NCBI GenBank assembly: GCA_947467345.1
Contig: CANIHD010000006.1
Location: 1-64,000, forward strand
Reading direction: 5' to 3'
From: Alphaproteobacteria bacterium
Lineage (GTDB): Bacteria; Pseudomonadota; Alphaproteobacteria; Micropepsales; Micropepsaceae
DNA length: 64,000 nucleotides
The notes below the pieces were generated by a model. It did not search any database. It saw nothing but the letters and a program-made list of their open reading frames with translations, and was not told where the DNA came from. Position numbers and translations under genes: made by a program. Positions 19,018 to 31,055 of the stretch are shown here, in pieces. Within the stretch, counting starts at the first letter, position 1. Each line of letters begins with the position of its first letter.

Positions 19018-20234
19018 TAGGCGGCGCGGCGTATACGCAGCGCGGTCCACACGCGATCCAGCGCTACGATCAACTCGTCCATCATCGCGTCGGTGTGAAG
19101 CGGTGTCGGCGTCACGCGAAGGCGCTCAGTGCCGCGCGGGACGGTCGGAAAATTGATCGGCTGCACATAGACGCCGTCACGGAAGAGAAGCTCATCCGAA
19201 ACAGCTTTGCAGAGAGCCGCATCGCCCACGATGATCGGAACGATATGGCTCGGCGAATTCATGATTGGCAGCCCGGCTTCTTTGGCCAGACGCTTCAGCC
19301 GCGCGGCGCGAACCTGCAAACCCTGACGCTCGACATTGCTCGCCTTGAGATGACGCACGCTGGCAAGCGCGCCTGCTGCAACTGCCGGCGGCAATGACGT
19401 CGAGAAGATAAAGCCCGGCGCGTAAGAACGAATGCAATCGATAAGGGCTGCATCGCCGGTGATGTAACCACCCATCACGCCGAAAGCTTTGGCGAGCGTG
19501 CCTTCGATGATGTCGACTCGGTGCATGACGCCGTCGCGCTCAGCGACGCCGCCGCCGCGCGGGCCGTAAAGGCCGACGCCGTGGACTTCATCCAAATAGG
19601 TGAGCGCGTTGTATTTTTCCGCGAGATCGCACATCTCGCCGATCTTTCCGAAATCGCCTTCCATTGAGAAGACGGATTCGAAAGCGATGATCTTGGGCGC
19701 CTGCGGATCGGCGGCACGCAGCAATTCTTCGAGGTGCGCCATATCGCTGTGGCGGAAGACGCGCTTTTCAGCACCCGAGCGGCGCATCCCTTCAATCATC
19801 GACGCGTGATTCATTTCGTCGGAGAAGAAAATGCAGCCCGGCAGCAATTTTGCCAGTGTGGACAGCGTGGCGTCGTTGGAGACGAAACCGGAGGTGAAGG
19901 TAAGGCCCGCTTCCTTGCCGTGGAGATCGGCAAGCTCGGCCTCAAGCTGCACGTGGTAGTGAGTCGTGCCTGAAATATTGCGCGTGCCGCCCGAACCGGC
20001 GCCGGTTGATTCCAAGGCTTCATGCATGGCCGCGAGCACCGCCGGGTGCTGCCCCATGCACAAATAATCGTTGCTGCACCAGACCGTTATCGGCCGAGTA
20101 CCGGATGCCTGATGATGATCGGCGTTGGGATAGCTGCCGCGACGACGGACAAGATCCGCAAATACGCGATAACGGCCTTCACGCTTTAATTTTGCCAGAG
20201 CGTCTTTGAAGGTCTGGCCGTACGCAAACGGCAT
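19017..20234 (-). CDS. hemA: 5-aminolevulinate synthase
   Basis: ALA synthase condenses glycine with succinyl-CoA in the first step of haem synthesis by the C4 (Shemin) pathway, a hallmark of alphaproteobacteria. The 405-aa PLP enzyme of the alpha-oxoamine synthase family has the start [17 protein letters not shown], the glycine-rich [11 protein letters not shown], the [15 protein letters not shown] motif and the PLP lysine Lys249 in [13 protein letters not shown]. With hemB 2 kb away it makes porphobilinogen. Confidence 0.96.
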   Translation of the reverse strand: MPFAYGQTFKDALAKLKREGRYRVFADLVRRRGSYPNADHHQASGTRPITVWCSNDYLCMGQHPAVLAAMHEALESTGAGSGGTRNISGTTHYHVQLEAELADLHGKEAGLTFTSGFVSNDATLSTLAKLLPGCIFFSDEMNHASMIEGMRRSGAEKRVFRHSDMAHLEELLRAADPQAPKIIAFESVFSMEGDFGKIGEMCDLAEKYNALTYLDEVHGVGLYGPRGGGVAERDGVMHRVDIIEGTLAKAFGVMGGYITGDAALIDCIRSYAPGFIFSTSLPPAVAAGALASVRHLKASNVERQGLQVRAARLKRLAKEAGLPIMNSPSHIVPIIVGDAALCKAVSDELLFRDGVYVQPINFPTVPRGTERLRVTPTPLHTDAMMDELIVALDRVWTALRIRRAA

Positions 20235-20441
20235 AGGTTCGGCTCTTCCCGGTTAGTCCGCCCAGTCGGCGATTCAAAGACCCAGTGTAACCCTAGGTTC
20301 CTCGACCGTTCGACGCGAATTTGTCACAAGCGCCTCAGCATTCTATCCGCAAAAGCCAGCGGAATCTAGGCTCACGACCCGGGTTGGCTGTAAGGCAACG
20401 CGCTTAACCGGATGCAGTTGCGAACGCCTCTCAATAACGTG

Positions 20442-20951
20442 TCAGAGGCGGTAGCGAACCTGATCGAGCCAGAACCGCTCCAGACGGCGCAAACTGACGT
20501 TCAGGACCTCAAAATCGGTCGAAGAGACATTACCAACCGCTTCGACCGAGTCCAAATGCCGCTCGAACAGCTTGGCAACGGCGGAGCGGATTTCGGCGCC
20601 CTTGTCTGTCAAACTGACGTGAACCGAGCGGCGGTCGGTATCGGAGCGCTGGTGGTGAATATAACCGGCCTCGACCAATTTTTTCAGATTATAGGAAACG
20701 TTCGAGCCCAAATAGTGACCGCGCGTGCGCAGCTCGCCCGCGGTCAGTTCCTGGTCGCCGATATTGAACAGGAGCAGAGCCTGGACGCTGTTGACGACAC
20801 GTTCACCGCGGCGATCGAGCTCGTCTTTGATGACGTCGAGAAGCTGCCGGTGAAGACGCTCCACCAAATTGAGGCATTCGAGATAGCGCGGACGTAAGTC
20901 GGAAGCTCCATCCATACGCTCGGCAATTTGTGCTTTCGCAAGTGCGGTCAT
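20442..20951 (-). CDS. MarR-family winged-helix regulator
   Basis: This 169-aa protein has a MarR fold: ELTAGELRTRGHYLGSNVSYNLKKLVEAGYIHHQRSDTDRRSVHVSLTDKG is the recognition helix and wing. The C-terminal helices would dimerise. I chose ATG 20951 because GGGGAG precedes it by 6 nt; the open frame extends to 21008 without a better ribosome site. It is like the LdtR-type MarR proteins of alphaproteobacteria. It is not clearly in an operon with hemA, since a 207-bp gap separates them. Confidence 0.85.
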   Translation of the reverse strand: MTALAKAQIAERMDGASDLRPRYLECLNLVERLHRQLLDVIKDELDRRGERVVNSVQALLLFNIGDQELTAGELRTRGHYLGSNVSYNLKKLVEAGYIHHQRSDTDRRSVHVSLTDKGAEIRSAVAKLFERHLDSVEAVGNVSSTDFEVLNVSLRRLERFWLDQVRYRL

Positions 20952-20988
20952 GCAGCTCCCCTCAAATGAATTATCATCACCAAACCCC

Positions 20989-21004
20989 TTATTTGTTTGG
21001 ATAA
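20989..21004. promoter_or_regulatory. Candidate operator upstream of marR-like gene
   Basis: TTAT-TTGTTTGG-ATAA forms a short inverted repeat 38 bp upstream of the chosen start, in an AT-rich patch that probably holds the promoter. Autoregulation through such a site is typical for MarR proteins, but this assignment is inference only. Confidence 0.25.
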
Positions 21005-21112
21005 ACATATCAACCGCACCTTAATGGCGGCTTAGCGCGCAGCGTTGCCGGACGTGCCAAATTGGGGCACCGGCGCGCGTAAACCCGCATATTCCGTGCA
21101 ATTGCGAAAAAC

Positions 21113-23233
<2,121 letters not shown>

Positions 23234-23239
23234 ACCCGC

Positions 23240-23641
23240 TTGAGCGAGGTCTCATGCGATGGCTGCAGTGCGTGCTGCCGCCATCATGTCGTTTTGCTGA
23301 CCGAGCAGGACGAACCGAATTTCCACGCTTACAATTACCGTCATGTCGGCGATTTGCGCGTCCTGAACAACAAGCCCAATGGCGAATGTGCCCATCTCGC
23401 AGACAATTTCTGCACGATCTACAAAAAACGTCCGCAGGTCTGCCGAACCTATGATTGCCGGAAGCACTGGAAGATATTACCCGAAAGCGAACAGCATCGA
23501 TTCCGCAAAAGCGATATGGGCCGAGCGGCCTTTGCGAGTCTGAGCACGCTCGATGCCGACGATATCGCCGACCTGCCCGCGTACCGACAGCGGGCGACGC
23601 CCGCTATCGATGCAAAAACCGGCCTACCGAAAGCTAAATAA
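23240..23641 (+). CDS. YkgJ-family cysteine-cluster protein
   Basis: This 133-aa protein has the YkgJ zinc/iron chelation pattern: CDGCSACCRHHVVL at residues 6-19, then CAHLADNFCTIYKKRPQVCRTYDCRK. Eight clustered cysteines could bind a metal or an Fe-S cluster. The start is a TTG 6 bp after the hemB stop; the first cysteines are so close to it that a later start would remove them. Probably cotranscribed with hemB. Its exact role is unknown. Confidence 0.82.
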   Translation: MSEVSCDGCSACCRHHVVLLTEQDEPNFHAYNYRHVGDLRVLNNKPNGECAHLADNFCTIYKKRPQVCRTYDCRKHWKILPESEQHRFRKSDMGRAAFASLSTLDADDIADLPAYRQRATPAIDAKTGLPKAK

Positions 23642-23644
23642 GCT

Positions 23645-24226
23645 TCAGTGCAACGGCTGCGAGAACAGGCTGCGCAGAAGAATTTCGGCGCGGCTGGGCA
23701 GCACATCCATCCCCGCCTGTACCTGACCGAGATCGAGTATGTTTTCGATACTGAGGATGGCCAGCCCGTGAACCGTCGCCCATGCGGCGAGCCCGATCAC
23801 CGGATCGCCAAGCGCCCGGCCGATTTCGGCGCCGATAGAATCGGTCGCCTGCTTCAGCGCTGGAAACTCCGCGCGATTCGGAAGCTCGCTACCGAACATC
23901 AACCGCAACAATCCGCCATTGCGGGCGGCAAAACCTGCATAGGCCGCGCCGATATGCGCGATGCGGTCAGCCGGAAGTCCCGGTGCGGCAGCAGCTTTCA
24001 CAATCTCGTTGCGTAAATCGGCGAAGCCCTCGATGGCAAGATCCACCAACAGTGCCTCGCGGCTGGCAAAATGGCGGTAGGGCGCCGCATGGCTGACGCC
24101 GGCGCGCTTCGCAACCGAGCGCAATGAGAGGGCACTAAGCCCCTCTTCTTTCAGAATTTCACGCGCCGCCATACGCAAAGACGGGGCAAGATCGCCGTGA
24201 TGATAAGGCTTTTCAGATTTCGCCAT
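23645..24226 (-). CDS. TetR-family transcriptional regulator
   Basis: The 193-aa protein has an N-terminal TetR helix-turn-helix (residues 10-56, LSLRSVAKRAGVSHAAPYRHFASREALLVDLA). It also has a C-terminal ligand-binding domain of the WHG/TetR_C_33 type. It is transcribed divergently from the penicillin acylase locus with 107 bp between, so it may control that locus and itself. The effector is unknown. Confidence 0.9.
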   Translation of the reverse strand: MAKSEKPYHHGDLAPSLRMAAREILKEEGLSALSLRSVAKRAGVSHAAPYRHFASREALLVDLAIEGFADLRNEIVKAAAAPGLPADRIAHIGAAYAGFAARNGGLLRLMFGSELPNRAEFPALKQATDSIGAEIGRALGDPVIGLAAWATVHGLAILSIENILDLGQVQAGMDVLPSRAEILLRSLFSQPLH

Positions 24227-24241
24227 CTCGAACCTCTAGAA

Positions 24242-24261
24242 TCACGCTGCTTATAACGTGA
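24242..24261. promoter_or_regulatory. Inverted repeat between tetR-like gene and pac locus
   Basis: TCACG-CTGCTTATAA-CGTGA has 5-bp perfect arms with a 10-nt centre, in the divergent promoter region of the TetR gene and the acylase locus. Both the size and place fit a TetR operator, but no homologous site is known to me. Confidence 0.35.
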
Positions 24262-24306
24262 AGCGGCGGTTCCGAAACCCCTTCCCCCAAAGCCTCTTAC
24301 CTTTGT

Positions 24307-24332
24307 AAGGCGGAGGAATGAAACTCCGCCTT
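24307..24332 (+). promoter_or_regulatory. Perfect hairpin containing the ribosome binding site of the pac locus
   Basis: AAGGCGGAG-GAATGAAA-CTCCGCCTT is a 9-bp perfect stem whose 5' arm is the Shine-Dalgarno sequence (AAGGCGGAGG). The stem ends 1 nt before the ATG at 24334. In mRNA it would hide the ribosome binding site, so it could control translation or simply be a coincidence in a decaying locus. Confidence 0.45.
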
Positions 24333-24333
24333 G

Positions 24334-26736
24334 ATGAAACGCTGGTTCCGCCGCATCACCATCGGCCTAGGCATCGTCGTGGGAGCGTTGATCCTCGGCG
24401 TTACCGGACTCATTTTTTCGTTCTGGTAGTCGGTTCCGTCTTATGACACCAGCGAAAATGTTGCCGGACTCGGTGCGCCGGCAACCATTCGCCGCGACCG
24501 CAATGCCATTCCGCATATTCTCGCGCGCAGCCATGACGACGCAGCCTTCGGCTTGGGTTACGCGCATGCGCAAGACCGTTTGTTCCAAATGGAGATGTCA
24601 CGCCGTTAAATTAAGGGACGGTTGTCGGAATTATTCGGCGAGACCACCCTGTCGGCCGACCGCGACATGCGCACGCTTGGACTCTACACGGCTGCGGAAC
24701 TCGCATTGCCGCATCTGGCGCCGGAAACGCGCCGTGTGTTGGAGAGTTACGCCGCCGGTGTGAATGCGTTCCTCGCCGCACATCGCGGCGATCTTCCGAT
24801 CGAATTCACACTGGCAGGCGATCGCAACCCCGAACCGTGGCGGCCAGCCGATAGTATTGCGGTGCTGAAAGGCATGGCCACGATGCTGTCCGGCAACGCC
24901 AACGCCGAGGCCGCGCGCGGGCGCCTCCTGCCGATTCTGGGGCGTATTGGTGTGCAAGATTTTATTGCGCCGTTCGGCGAGGTGGCGTTGCCATCTTATC
25001 TCGATGGACTCTTCGCCGCCACGCAGGTCGGCGCCGCCTTCGGCATTCCCGACATTACCGCCTCGAACAATTGGGTTGTCGGCGGCGCACATGCGGAAAA
25101 GGGCAAACCGCTTCTCGCCAACGATCCACATCTGGGATTCACGGTTCCTTCGACCTGGTATCTCGCGCATATGGCGCTGCCGGATGAAGACATTGTGGGC
25201 GGAACGCTGCCCGGAATTCCGGGCATCGTTGCGGGCCGCAATCGCCACGTCGCCTGGGGCCTGACCAATACCGGGCCCGACACCGAAGATCTCTATCTCG
25301 AAAAACTGCACCCGGATTCCGATCGCCAATATCAAACACCGACGGGTTGGGCTGAATTCGAATCCCATGTGGAAACCATCAAGGTGCGCTTCGGCGCATC
25401 CGTAAACGTCACCGTACGCCTTACGCGTCATGGCCCTGTGATGGAAGACACCGGAGCTTATGAAGGCGTTGCGCCGCCCGGCTATGTTCTTGCCCTCGCA
25501 TGGACGGCGTTGGCACCCGACGACACCACCATGGATGCGCTTGTTGGCATCAACCGCGCGCAAAACGTTCAAGAGTTTCATGCCGCGACGGAATTGTTCG
25601 TCGCGCCCATGCAGAACGTCGTCTATGCCGATGATGCAGGCGCATCAGGAAATATCGGCCTCGTACTTCCAGGCCGCGTGCCGATCCGCACCGCGCTCAA
25701 TGATTCACACGGGCTCGTTCCGGCGCCGGGATGGGATGCCGCCTATGATTGGCAGGGATTCATTCCGGTGTCCGAAGAAGCGGAAATCGTGAACCCCGCT
25801 TCGGATCGCATTTCCACCGCCAACAATAAAACCGTGCCGGAAGGCTACGCGCATATTCTGGCGCTGGACTGGGAAGCGCCGTATCGGCGTGACCGCATCG
25901 ATGCGTTGCTCGCAGGCGGCGCTGCGCCGGAAACATCGCGCCAATCGATTGCGAGTTTCCGCGCCATCCAGCTCGACACGGTAGACACCTACGCGCTCGC
26001 GTTGAAAAAACGATTGCTAGCGGTTGGACCATTTCAGGGCGCGCGCGGCGCGGAAGCCGCCACTGCGCTGACCGCATGGGACGGCGGCATGCTGCGTGCG
26101 AAGCGCGAACCTTTATTGTTCTCGGCCTGGGCGCGCGCACTGGCACGCCGCCTTTATGCCGATGAATCGGGCCCAAGCTTCGCCGGCTATTGGGGCTATC
26201 GCGCTGAATTCACGTTGCGCGTGCTCGATAATATCGACGGCCAATCGCGATGGTGCGACGACAAGGCGACACGCGAAACCGAAGATTGCGCCTCACGCAT
26301 TCGTTTGGCTTTGGATGATGCGCTCGCCGAAATCGGGCCCGCGCAGACATGGGGTGACGTGCATCGCTCGTTTCATGCCGGACGACCCTTCGGCGTCTTT
26401 CCGGTGATCGGCGGCTTCTTCAACCGTGAAGCGATCATGGATGGCGGAGCGTTCACGGTGCTCAGGGCCGACCATCGCATGGGTGCGGCAGAGCCCTACC
26501 GCGCGATACATGGCGCCGGCTATCGCGGTATCTACGATCTCGCCGATGCCGAAAACTCGCTTTACATGATTTCCACCGGCCAATCGGGGAATGTGTTCTC
26601 GCGCTATTACGACGATCTCTTGCCGGGTTGGGCGAACGGCGAATACGTAACCATTCCGATTGCGCCGAACTCCATCGAACGCACGGCAACGTTCCGGACC
26701 GAGCTTCAGCCGGTCGGTGACGCCAGCGCGCGGTAA
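24334..26736 (+). pseudogene. Penicillin acylase family protein, broken by two in-frame stop codons
   Basis: The frame starting at ATG 24334 encodes a membrane/signal segment (MKRWFRRITIGLGIVVGALI...) and runs in the same frame to 26736, but it is interrupted by TAG at 24427-24429 and TAA at 24607-24609. On both sides the translation is normal acylase sequence (YAHAQDRLFQMEMSRR-stop-IKGRLSELFGE). Both stops are one C-to-T change from a Gln codon. The autocatalytic Ntn serine (Ser codon 25063-25065 in ITASNNWVVGG) and the rest of the beta subunit are intact. The family hydrolyses amide bonds of penicillins or acyl-homoserine lactones in the periplasm. An unbroken 704-aa part begins at a TTG at 24622 but lacks the signal. 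Confidence 0.88.
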
Positions 26737-27221
26737 CGGCCGCGATAATAGAGCAGCGGGCCATGTGCATTTCTTTGAGCCTCAGCGCAGCTTTTGAATC
26801 TGCGCACGAGGCCGAGCATCACAACATGATCCCCGCCGTCATAGCGGGCCTGCATGTCGCACTCGAACACCGCCAAAGCCCCTGGGAACGTCGGCGGACC
26901 CATTTCGGTCGGTACCGATTCCTGATCGCCTACCGTGTGGCCGTCCTTCATGGCGAAGCGGCTCGCCACGGCGGTAGCGCCCGCATCCAGCACGGTGATG
27001 ACGAAAATTTTGCACGAACTGAAAACGCCATAGGTGGTCGAACGGCGGTCGAGGCACCACAGAAGCAGCGGCGGGTCCAACGACACGGAGGTAAACGAAT
27101 TTGCCGTAATACCGACGGGCGTCCCGTTCTCGCTTAGCGTGGTTACAACCGTGATTCCGGTGGCAAAACACCCAAAAGCGTCGCGTAGCGCCCGTGTATC
27201 GACAATGGTTTCGGCGTCCAT
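26706..27221 (-). CDS. Flavin reductase family protein
   Basis: This 171-aa protein has the flavin reductase-like (split barrel FMN-binding) domain: LRDAFGCFATGITVVTT, GITANSFTSVSLDPPLLLWCLDRRS, and a C-terminal GGDHVVMLGLVRRF. Members use NAD(P)H to reduce FMN/FAD for a partner monooxygenase; no monooxygenase is adjacent. Its 3' end overlaps that of the acylase locus by 31 nt in a tail-to-tail arrangement. Confidence 0.88.
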   Translation of the reverse strand: MDAETIVDTRALRDAFGCFATGITVVTTLSENGTPVGITANSFTSVSLDPPLLLWCLDRRSTTYGVFSSCKIFVITVLDAGATAVASRFAMKDGHTVGDQESVPTEMGPPTFPGALAVFECDMQARYDGGDHVVMLGLVRRFKSCAEAQRNAHGPLLYYRGRYRALASPTG

Positions 27222-27358
27222 TCCCTCAACGCATCCTTAACGAGCCCCGGCCCATTCTGAAGACCACAGCACTGGTGGGCCGGTAAAGCCATATCCGCTG
27301 CACGGACGGCACGGGACGCAGCCCCTGTTTGCAGCGGCATGTGCCCGGTGGGGAGAGA

Positions 27359-28294
27359 ATGGCAGGCGACGGTTCAATCGTCATCAAGAAGATCAAGAAG
27401 GGCGGCCATGGCGGACACCATGGCGGCGCCTGGAAAGTGGCCTATGCCGACTTTGTGACGGCCATGATGGCGTTCTTTTTGCTGATGTGGCTGATCAACA
27501 CCACGACGCCAGAACAAAAACGCGGCATCGCCGATTATTTCGCGGCTCAGAACATCTCGCGCACCCAAAGCGGCGCTGGTGGCGTGCTTGCCGGCACGGT
27601 ATTCGGCGCTGGGGGCGCCCGCGCCGGCGGAACTGTTTCGGTCGTGAATGCGCAGACGCCGCCGCGGCCCCAAGAAGAAACGCGCGCCAAAACGGAAGGC
27701 GAACTAGCGGGCGGGGCCGACGAAGTCCAAGGCAATTCGTCGCAAAGCCAGGTAAAAAGCGACGAGCAGATGGAGCGGCAGCTCCCCTCACTCGACGACC
27801 ACAATTTCGAGCAGGCGGAAATTTCCATTCGCCAGGCCATGCAGCAAATGCCCGATCTGGCCGAACTCTCACGCAACGTCATCATGGACAAGACGCCGGA
27901 AGGGCTGAATATCCAGCTCGTCGATCAAGAAGGCCAGCCCATGTTTCAGGCCGGCACCTCCAATCTCCTGCCGAAGGCGCGGATGCTCATGCAGCAGGTC
28001 GCCAATATCGTGGACCGCCTGCCCAACCGCATTTCGATTACGGGCTATACTGACGCGGCCAGGTTCGAAGGCCCCGGCGGAATAACCAATTGGGAGCTTT
28101 CGGCCGCGCGCGCCAATGCCGCCCGTGCCGCCCTGGCGACCTACGGTTTGGACTCGGACCGGGTCTTCAACGTGGCGGGAAAGGCAGGGACCGATCCCCT
28201 CTATCCAGACAACCCGCTGGCCTCGGCCAACCGCCGAATTAGCATCCTTCTGATGCGGGAGGCCCCCGTGCTGCCTCCCGGCCATCAACTTTAG
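27359..28294 (+). CDS. motB: Flagellar motor protein MotB
   Basis: MotB is the peptidoglycan-anchored part of the flagellar stator. The 311-aa protein begins with the conserved HHGGAWKVAYADFVTAMMAFFLLMWLI: the TM helix carries the proton-accepting Asp (YADFVTAMMAFF). After a variable linker, an OmpA-like peptidoglycan-binding domain (about residues 190-300) has ITGYTDAARFEGPGGITNWELSAARANAARAAL and RVFNVAGKAGTDPL...NRRISILL. The ATG at 27359 has GGGGAG before it; motA is not adjacent. Confidence 0.93.
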   Translation: MAGDGSIVIKKIKKGGHGGHHGGAWKVAYADFVTAMMAFFLLMWLINTTTPEQKRGIADYFAAQNISRTQSGAGGVLAGTVFGAGGARAGGTVSVVNAQTPPRPQEETRAKTEGELAGGADEVQGNSSQSQVKSDEQMERQLPSLDDHNFEQAEISIRQAMQQMPDLAELSRNVIMDKTPEGLNIQLVDQEGQPMFQAGTSNLLPKARMLMQQVANIVDRLPNRISITGYTDAARFEGPGGITNWELSAARANAARAALATYGLDSDRVFNVAGKAGTDPLYPDNPLASANRRISILLMREAPVLPPGHQL

Positions 28295-28438
28295 AGCATC
28301 ATCTCGTGCCAATCTTTACGCAAACCACCGATACCCCTTGGCGTATTAAGCGCTTATTGGCCATAATTCGGACGCTTCGGTGATGCGCAGGGGGCTTGTC
28401 CCGTCCGTGGTCAAATCGAAGACTGGGATTTTGGGCGC

Positions 28439-29170
28439 GTGACCGAGCATTATCTTTCCCGGCTGCCGCAGTTCTTCCTGACGCCCTGCGGCGTATGTCC
28501 GTATCTACCGGGGCGCGTTGAACGCAAAGTATTCGCGCGCCTCATGGGCCCGCATGCGGGCTCCCTCAACGACGCCCTCACCCATTCGGGATTTCGCCGC
28601 AGCCAGATGATTGCCTATCGCCCCGCGTGCGATGGCTGTTCCGCCTGCGTATCGGTGCGCGTCGTGGCGCAAGAGTTCCAACCCAATCGCACCAAGCGCC
28701 GAATCGAACGGCGCAACGCCGATTTGATTCGCGAAGTTCTGCCTGCGGAAGCCACGCGCGAGCAATTCTCGTTGCTGCAAGCCTATCTCACCGATCGTCA
28801 TGCAGGCGGCGGCATGTCCGACATGGGCCTGTTCGACTATGTCGCGATGGTAGAAGAAACGCCGGTGGACACAACGCTGATCGAATACCGGCTTCCCGGT
28901 ATTGACGGCTCGCCTGGACCGCTCGCCGCCTGCGCATTGACCGACGTTCTGCAGGACGGGCTGTCGATGGTGTACAGCTTCTTCGATCCCGCGCTCACAG
29001 ACCGCAGCCTCGGCACCTATATGATCCTCGATCATGTGCGCGCGGCGAAGGCGAAAGGCGTTCCTTACGTCTATCTCGGCTATTGGGTCGGCGGCAGCGC
29101 AAAGATGGATTACAAAGCGCGCTTCCGCCCGCTTGAGGCGCTTGGCTCAGCCGGCTGGGCTCGCGTTTAG
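28439..29170 (+). CDS. bpt: Aspartate/glutamate leucyltransferase (arginyl-tRNA-protein transferase family)
   Basis: Bpt adds Leu from leucyl-tRNA to proteins with N-terminal Asp or Glu, marking them for ClpS-ClpAP (N-degron pathway). The 243-aa protein has the N-terminal ATE domain with CGVCPYLPGR and CDGCSACVSVRV and the C-terminal domain with the GLSMVYSFFDP, RSLGTYMILDHVR and YLGYWVGGSAKMDYKARFRPLE motifs. GTG start at 28439; no upstream ATG is in frame. Length is normal for the bacterial family. Confidence 0.9.
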   Translation: MTEHYLSRLPQFFLTPCGVCPYLPGRVERKVFARLMGPHAGSLNDALTHSGFRRSQMIAYRPACDGCSACVSVRVVAQEFQPNRTKRRIERRNADLIREVLPAEATREQFSLLQAYLTDRHAGGGMSDMGLFDYVAMVEETPVDTTLIEYRLPGIDGSPGPLAACALTDVLQDGLSMVYSFFDPALTDRSLGTYMILDHVRAAKAKGVPYVYLGYWVGGSAKMDYKARFRPLEALGSAGWARV

Positions 29171-29190
29171 TTTAAGCGGGCGCGCGCAAT

Positions 29191-30933
29191 TTATTCCGTA
29201 CCGCCAAAACGCGTCTGCCATTCCGCGATCTGCTCATCCGCAATCTTTGCGAACAGAACATCCGCCGGTTGAATCGGTGCGCCGGGTATGAGCTCGGAAA
29301 GAAATGCGCCCATCTTCGCGTGCGGCCACGGAACGATCGCAGGCGTTTCGCTGACGGTCGCGAGAATCTTCACGGCCGATGACGGAATGATCGGCCACGC
29401 CAAATGGCCGAACAGGCGCACCAAATTGAGCCCCATGCGAACGGAGGCGGCAGCGCGGGCGCGGTCGGTCTTGAGCTCGGTCCACGGCGCGGCACGCGTC
29501 AAATATTCGTTGCCTACCACCCATATGGCGCGGAGTTCCGCGACCGCTTTGCGGAACTCCAGCGCTTCGAGATAATCCGTGTACTGCTTAACCCGTACAT
29601 CGAGATCGCTGGCGAGTTTTACTTCCTCATCGCCGTAACGGCCATCGTCCGGCACTTTTCCATCAAAGCGCGCAGCGCAAAATTTCGTCACGCGGTTGAC
29701 GAAATTGCCCAGCACGTCGGCGAGATCTTTATTCACCGTTCCGGCGAAATGTTCCCATGTAAATGACGAGTCCGCGCTCTCGGGCGCATTGGCGAGCAAA
29801 TAATAACGCCAATAATCCGCCGGCAAGAGCTCAAGCGCCGTATCCATAAAGACGCCGCGCTTCTGACTGGTCGAGAACTTGCCGCCATAATAGGTCAGCC
29901 AGTTAAAGCCCTTAAGATGGTCGACGACTTTCCATGCCGGCTGTTCTGTCTCGTTGGCGCCGAACAGCGTGCAAGGAAAACCCACCGTGTGAAACGGCAC
30001 GTTGTCCTTCGCCATGAACTCGACGTAGCGAACGCTCAACGGATCATTCGCTTTGCCTTCGGTCCACCACGAGCGCCAGGCCTCGCCTTTGCCATTCGCA
30101 TCCGCCCACTCTTTGGTCGCCGCGATATAGGCGATGGGCGCATCGAACCAGACATAGAAGACTTTGCCCTTGAGCTTGCCATCGGCGATATCGTCCGGCA
30201 CCGGCACGCCCCAGCTGAGGTCGCGCGTGATGCCGCGGTCCTGCAGCCCCTCGTCCAGCCATTTATAAGCGATGGAGGTCACCAGATTCGGCCACTCGTT
30301 TTTGTGGCTGTCGATCCATTCGCGTAGGCGCCCGGCAAACGCCGATTGCTTCAAGAAGAGATGCGCGCTGTCGCGAATCTCGATGTCGGCGGCGCCCGAC
30401 AATGCCGAGCGCGGGTTGATGAGATCGGTCGGATCGAGAACGCGCGTGCAATTCTCGCACTGGTCACCGCGCGCCCGGTCATAGCCGCAATGCGGACAGG
30501 TGCCGATCACATAACGGTCGGGCAAGAAGCGGCCGTCCGTCCCCGAATAGACCTGCCGGGTGGTGCGGACCTCGAGATGCCCGTTATGCCAAAGCACCCG
30601 CGCGAAATGCTGGGTAAGTTCCTTGTTCTGCCGGCTGGAGGAACGTCCAAAATGATCCCAGGAAAGCCCGAAGCGGTCGCAGAGGTCTTTCTGGACGCCA
30701 TGCCACTCGGTGCAATAGGCCTCGACCGACTGGCCAGCCTCAAGCGCCGCCAGCTCGGCCGGCGTGCCGTGTTCGTCGGTGGCGCAGATCAGGAGCGTGT
30801 CGCGCCCCAAAGCGCGGCAAAAGCGCCCGTAAACATCGGCCGGCAGTTGAGAGCCGATCAGATTGCCGAGGTGCTTGACGCCGTTGATATAAGGAAGCGC
30901 GCTCGTAATCAGAACGCGTTGTGCTGTAGACAT
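29191..30933 (-). CDS. metG: Methionyl-tRNA synthetase (short form)
   Basis: MetRS charges tRNA-Met. The 580-aa protein has the class I HIGH motif in [15 protein letters not shown], a zinc knuckle [17 protein letters not shown] and the KMSKS-type loop as KFSTSQKRG, followed by the alpha-helical anticodon-binding domain ([19 protein letters not shown]). There is no C-terminal dimerisation domain, as in other short forms. ATG at 30933. It converges with bpt. Confidence 0.95.
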   Translation of the reverse strand: MSTAQRVLITSALPYINGVKHLGNLIGSQLPADVYGRFCRALGRDTLLICATDEHGTPAELAALEAGQSVEAYCTEWHGVQKDLCDRFGLSWDHFGRSSSRQNKELTQHFARVLWHNGHLEVRTTRQVYSGTDGRFLPDRYVIGTCPHCGYDRARGDQCENCTRVLDPTDLINPRSALSGAADIEIRDSAHLFLKQSAFAGRLREWIDSHKNEWPNLVTSIAYKWLDEGLQDRGITRDLSWGVPVPDDIADGKLKGKVFYVWFDAPIAYIAATKEWADANGKGEAWRSWWTEGKANDPLSVRYVEFMAKDNVPFHTVGFPCTLFGANETEQPAWKVVDHLKGFNWLTYYGGKFSTSQKRGVFMDTALELLPADYWRYYLLANAPESADSSFTWEHFAGTVNKDLADVLGNFVNRVTKFCAARFDGKVPDDGRYGDEEVKLASDLDVRVKQYTDYLEALEFRKAVAELRAIWVVGNEYLTRAAPWTELKTDRARAAASVRMGLNLVRLFGHLAWPIIPSSAVKILATVSETPAIVPWPHAKMGAFLSELIPGAPIQPADVLFAKIADEQIAEWQTRFGGTE

Positions 30934-31055
30934 GGACCGACCGATAATTTTTCTAAAAGCTGACGAAGCACAACACTAACGCACCGGACCTGAATAATGC
31001 ACGCCTGCAATCGGCACCCCCACAATTTCATTCCCGAGCCCACTGGGAGCCGGGC

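Noticed and set aside
24318-24446. 42-codon frame with a strong SD upstream of the acylase
   Set aside because: Composition (His/Arg/Pro) is not protein-like and the acylase frame explains the same DNA.
24427-24609. Stop codon reassignment (TAG and TAA read as Gln)
   Set aside because: All other genes in the window end normally with TAA, TAG or TGA, and no suppressor tRNA is seen, so nonsense mutation or sequence error is simpler.
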